Shown here: positions 16,107 through 16,605 of the stretch, one piece after another
How the letters are laid out: each line of letters begins with the position of its first letter
How positions within the stretch are numbered: position 1 is the first letter of the stretch
Source of the DNA: Syntrophobacterales bacterium
Lineage (GTDB): Bacteria > Desulfobacterota > Desulfobaccia > Desulfobaccales > 0-14-0-80-60-11
Assembly (NCBI GenBank): GCA_020052215.1
Contig: JAGVPN010000259.1
Coordinates: forward strand, 1 to 16,605
Reading direction: 5' to 3'
Length of the DNA: 16,605 bases
Translations under genes and position numbers: made by a program
The notes under the pieces: generated by a model
Databases searched by the model: none
What the model was told of the DNA's origin: nothing
Seen by the model: only the letters and a program-made list of their open reading frames with translations

Positions 16107-16111
16107 ATACC
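16099..16111. promoter_or_regulatory. Palindrome GGTATA-G-TATACC, candidate operator
   Basis: A perfect 13-bp palindrome lies in the divergent region between the nucleotidyltransferase and squalene-hopene cyclase genes and covers the proposed -10 box of the cyclase gene. A repressor bound here could affect both directions. The binding protein is unknown. Confidence 0.35.
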
Positions 16112-16140
16112 GATTCAGACAACAACTCGGGGGGAAAGAA

Positions 16141-16605
16141 ATGGGGGGGAAAACCATTTCAGTCCGCAGCCAGTCCGTTATTGACGCGCTTCCCAGGATA
16201 CATCTCAACCGCATCGAACGCGCCGTCCAGCGGGCCACCGCCGCCATGCTGGAGATGCAAGACCAGGCGGGTTACTGGTGGGCCGAGTTGGAGTCCAACG
16301 TCACCATTACCGCGGAGTATATCATGCTCCACCGGTTTTTGGGACTGGATGAGGCCAAGGCGCCCCGGATGGCCGCGGATATCCTGGATAAGCAGCTCCC
16401 CAACGGCGGTTGGTCCATTTGGCAGGGAGATGGGGGCGAGCTCAGCACCACGGTGGAAGCCTACCTGGCCCTGAAAATCGCCGGCCTGTCGGCGGAAGAT
16501 CCCCGTATGCTCAAAGCCCGGGAGTTTGTCCTGGCCCGGGGTGGCGTCCTGAAGACCCGGGTTTTTACCCGCATCTTCCTGGCCCTGTTCGGCCAGGTCA
16601 GCTGG
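16141..16605 (+). CDS. shc: Squalene-hopene cyclase, N-terminal part (runs off the window)
   Basis: The frame from ATG 16141 is open for 155 codons to the window end, so the gene is partial at its 3' side. The translation matches the N-terminus of squalene-hopene cyclases, which convert squalene to hopene in hopanoid (membrane sterol-analogue) synthesis. MLEMQDQAGYWWAELESN, TITAEYIMLHRFLGL, LDKQLPNGGWSIWQGDGG (a QW repeat), LSTTVEAYLALKIAGL and KTRVFTRIFLALFGQVSW occur in the expected order. A full enzyme is about 650-720 residues. The catalytic DXDD motif lies further downstream in the family and cannot be seen here. A G-rich GGGGGGAAAGAA stretch just before the ATG can serve as ribosome-binding site. 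The protein is a peripheral membrane enzyme of the inner membrane. Confidence 0.93.
   Translation, partial: MGGKTISVRSQSVIDALPRIHLNRIERAVQRATAAMLEMQDQAGYWWAELESNVTITAEYIMLHRFLGLDEAKAPRMAADILDKQLPNGGWSIWQGDGGELSTTVEAYLALKIAGLSAEDPRMLKAREFVLARGGVLKTRVFTRIFLALFGQVSW

Overview
The window looks like chromosome of a G+C-rich Gram-negative bacterium, most likely a Deltaproteobacterium-type organism (now Desulfobacterota) from an anaerobic lineage. That placement is an inference from gene content: squalene-hopene cyclase, a LarC nickel-cofactor protein next to CNNM/CorC proteins, a PAS/GAF/GGDEF signalling protein, and many C/G-tract palindromic intergenic repeats. No rRNA or tRNA gene was seen to fix the taxon.

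Layout. 1-418 is a non-coding leader with a degenerate copy of a palindromic repeat element and two hairpins. 419-2803 (+) is a large PAS-PAS-PAS-GAF-GGDEF diguanylate cyclase. It converges on a secreted protein of unknown function (2800-3591, -), and the two stop codons overlap. 3592-4195 is a gene-poor stretch with REP-like and C/G-tract hairpin repeats. 4196-7891 (-) is a tightly coupled operon of two CNNM/CBS/CorC_HlyC membrane proteins followed by larC. Its first gene starts one base from a 174-bp element with terminal inverted repeats (7893-8066). The repeat at 82-210 is an inverted relative of that element, so the pair brackets the whole 0.2-7.9 kb block. 8214-8756 (-) is a carboxymuconolactone-decarboxylase-like protein and 8989-10719 (-) an acetolactate-synthase-like thiamine-diphosphate enzyme of unassigned substrate. 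10792-12799 (-) is a two-gene type II restriction-modification module (SacI-family-like endonuclease and D12-class adenine methyltransferase). It is visibly less G+C-rich than its neighbours and sits just downstream of lon (12851-15268, -). A minimal-nucleotidyltransferase-like protein (15632-16051, -) and the start of squalene-hopene cyclase (16141 to the window end, +) are divergent across a promoter region with a perfect palindrome.

How it works together. Most of the window is housekeeping or regulatory: c-di-GMP synthesis, protein quality control, divalent-cation transport plus nickel-pincer cofactor maturation, and hopanoid synthesis. The restriction-modification pair is the clearest acquired cargo. 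No wholly new system is evident. The points most worth a second look are the CNNM-CNNM-LarC coupling, with a substituted signature motif in one CNNM, the mobile-looking inverted repeat touching that operon's start, the restriction-modification pairing, and the orphan nucleotidyltransferase beside the hopanoid gene.
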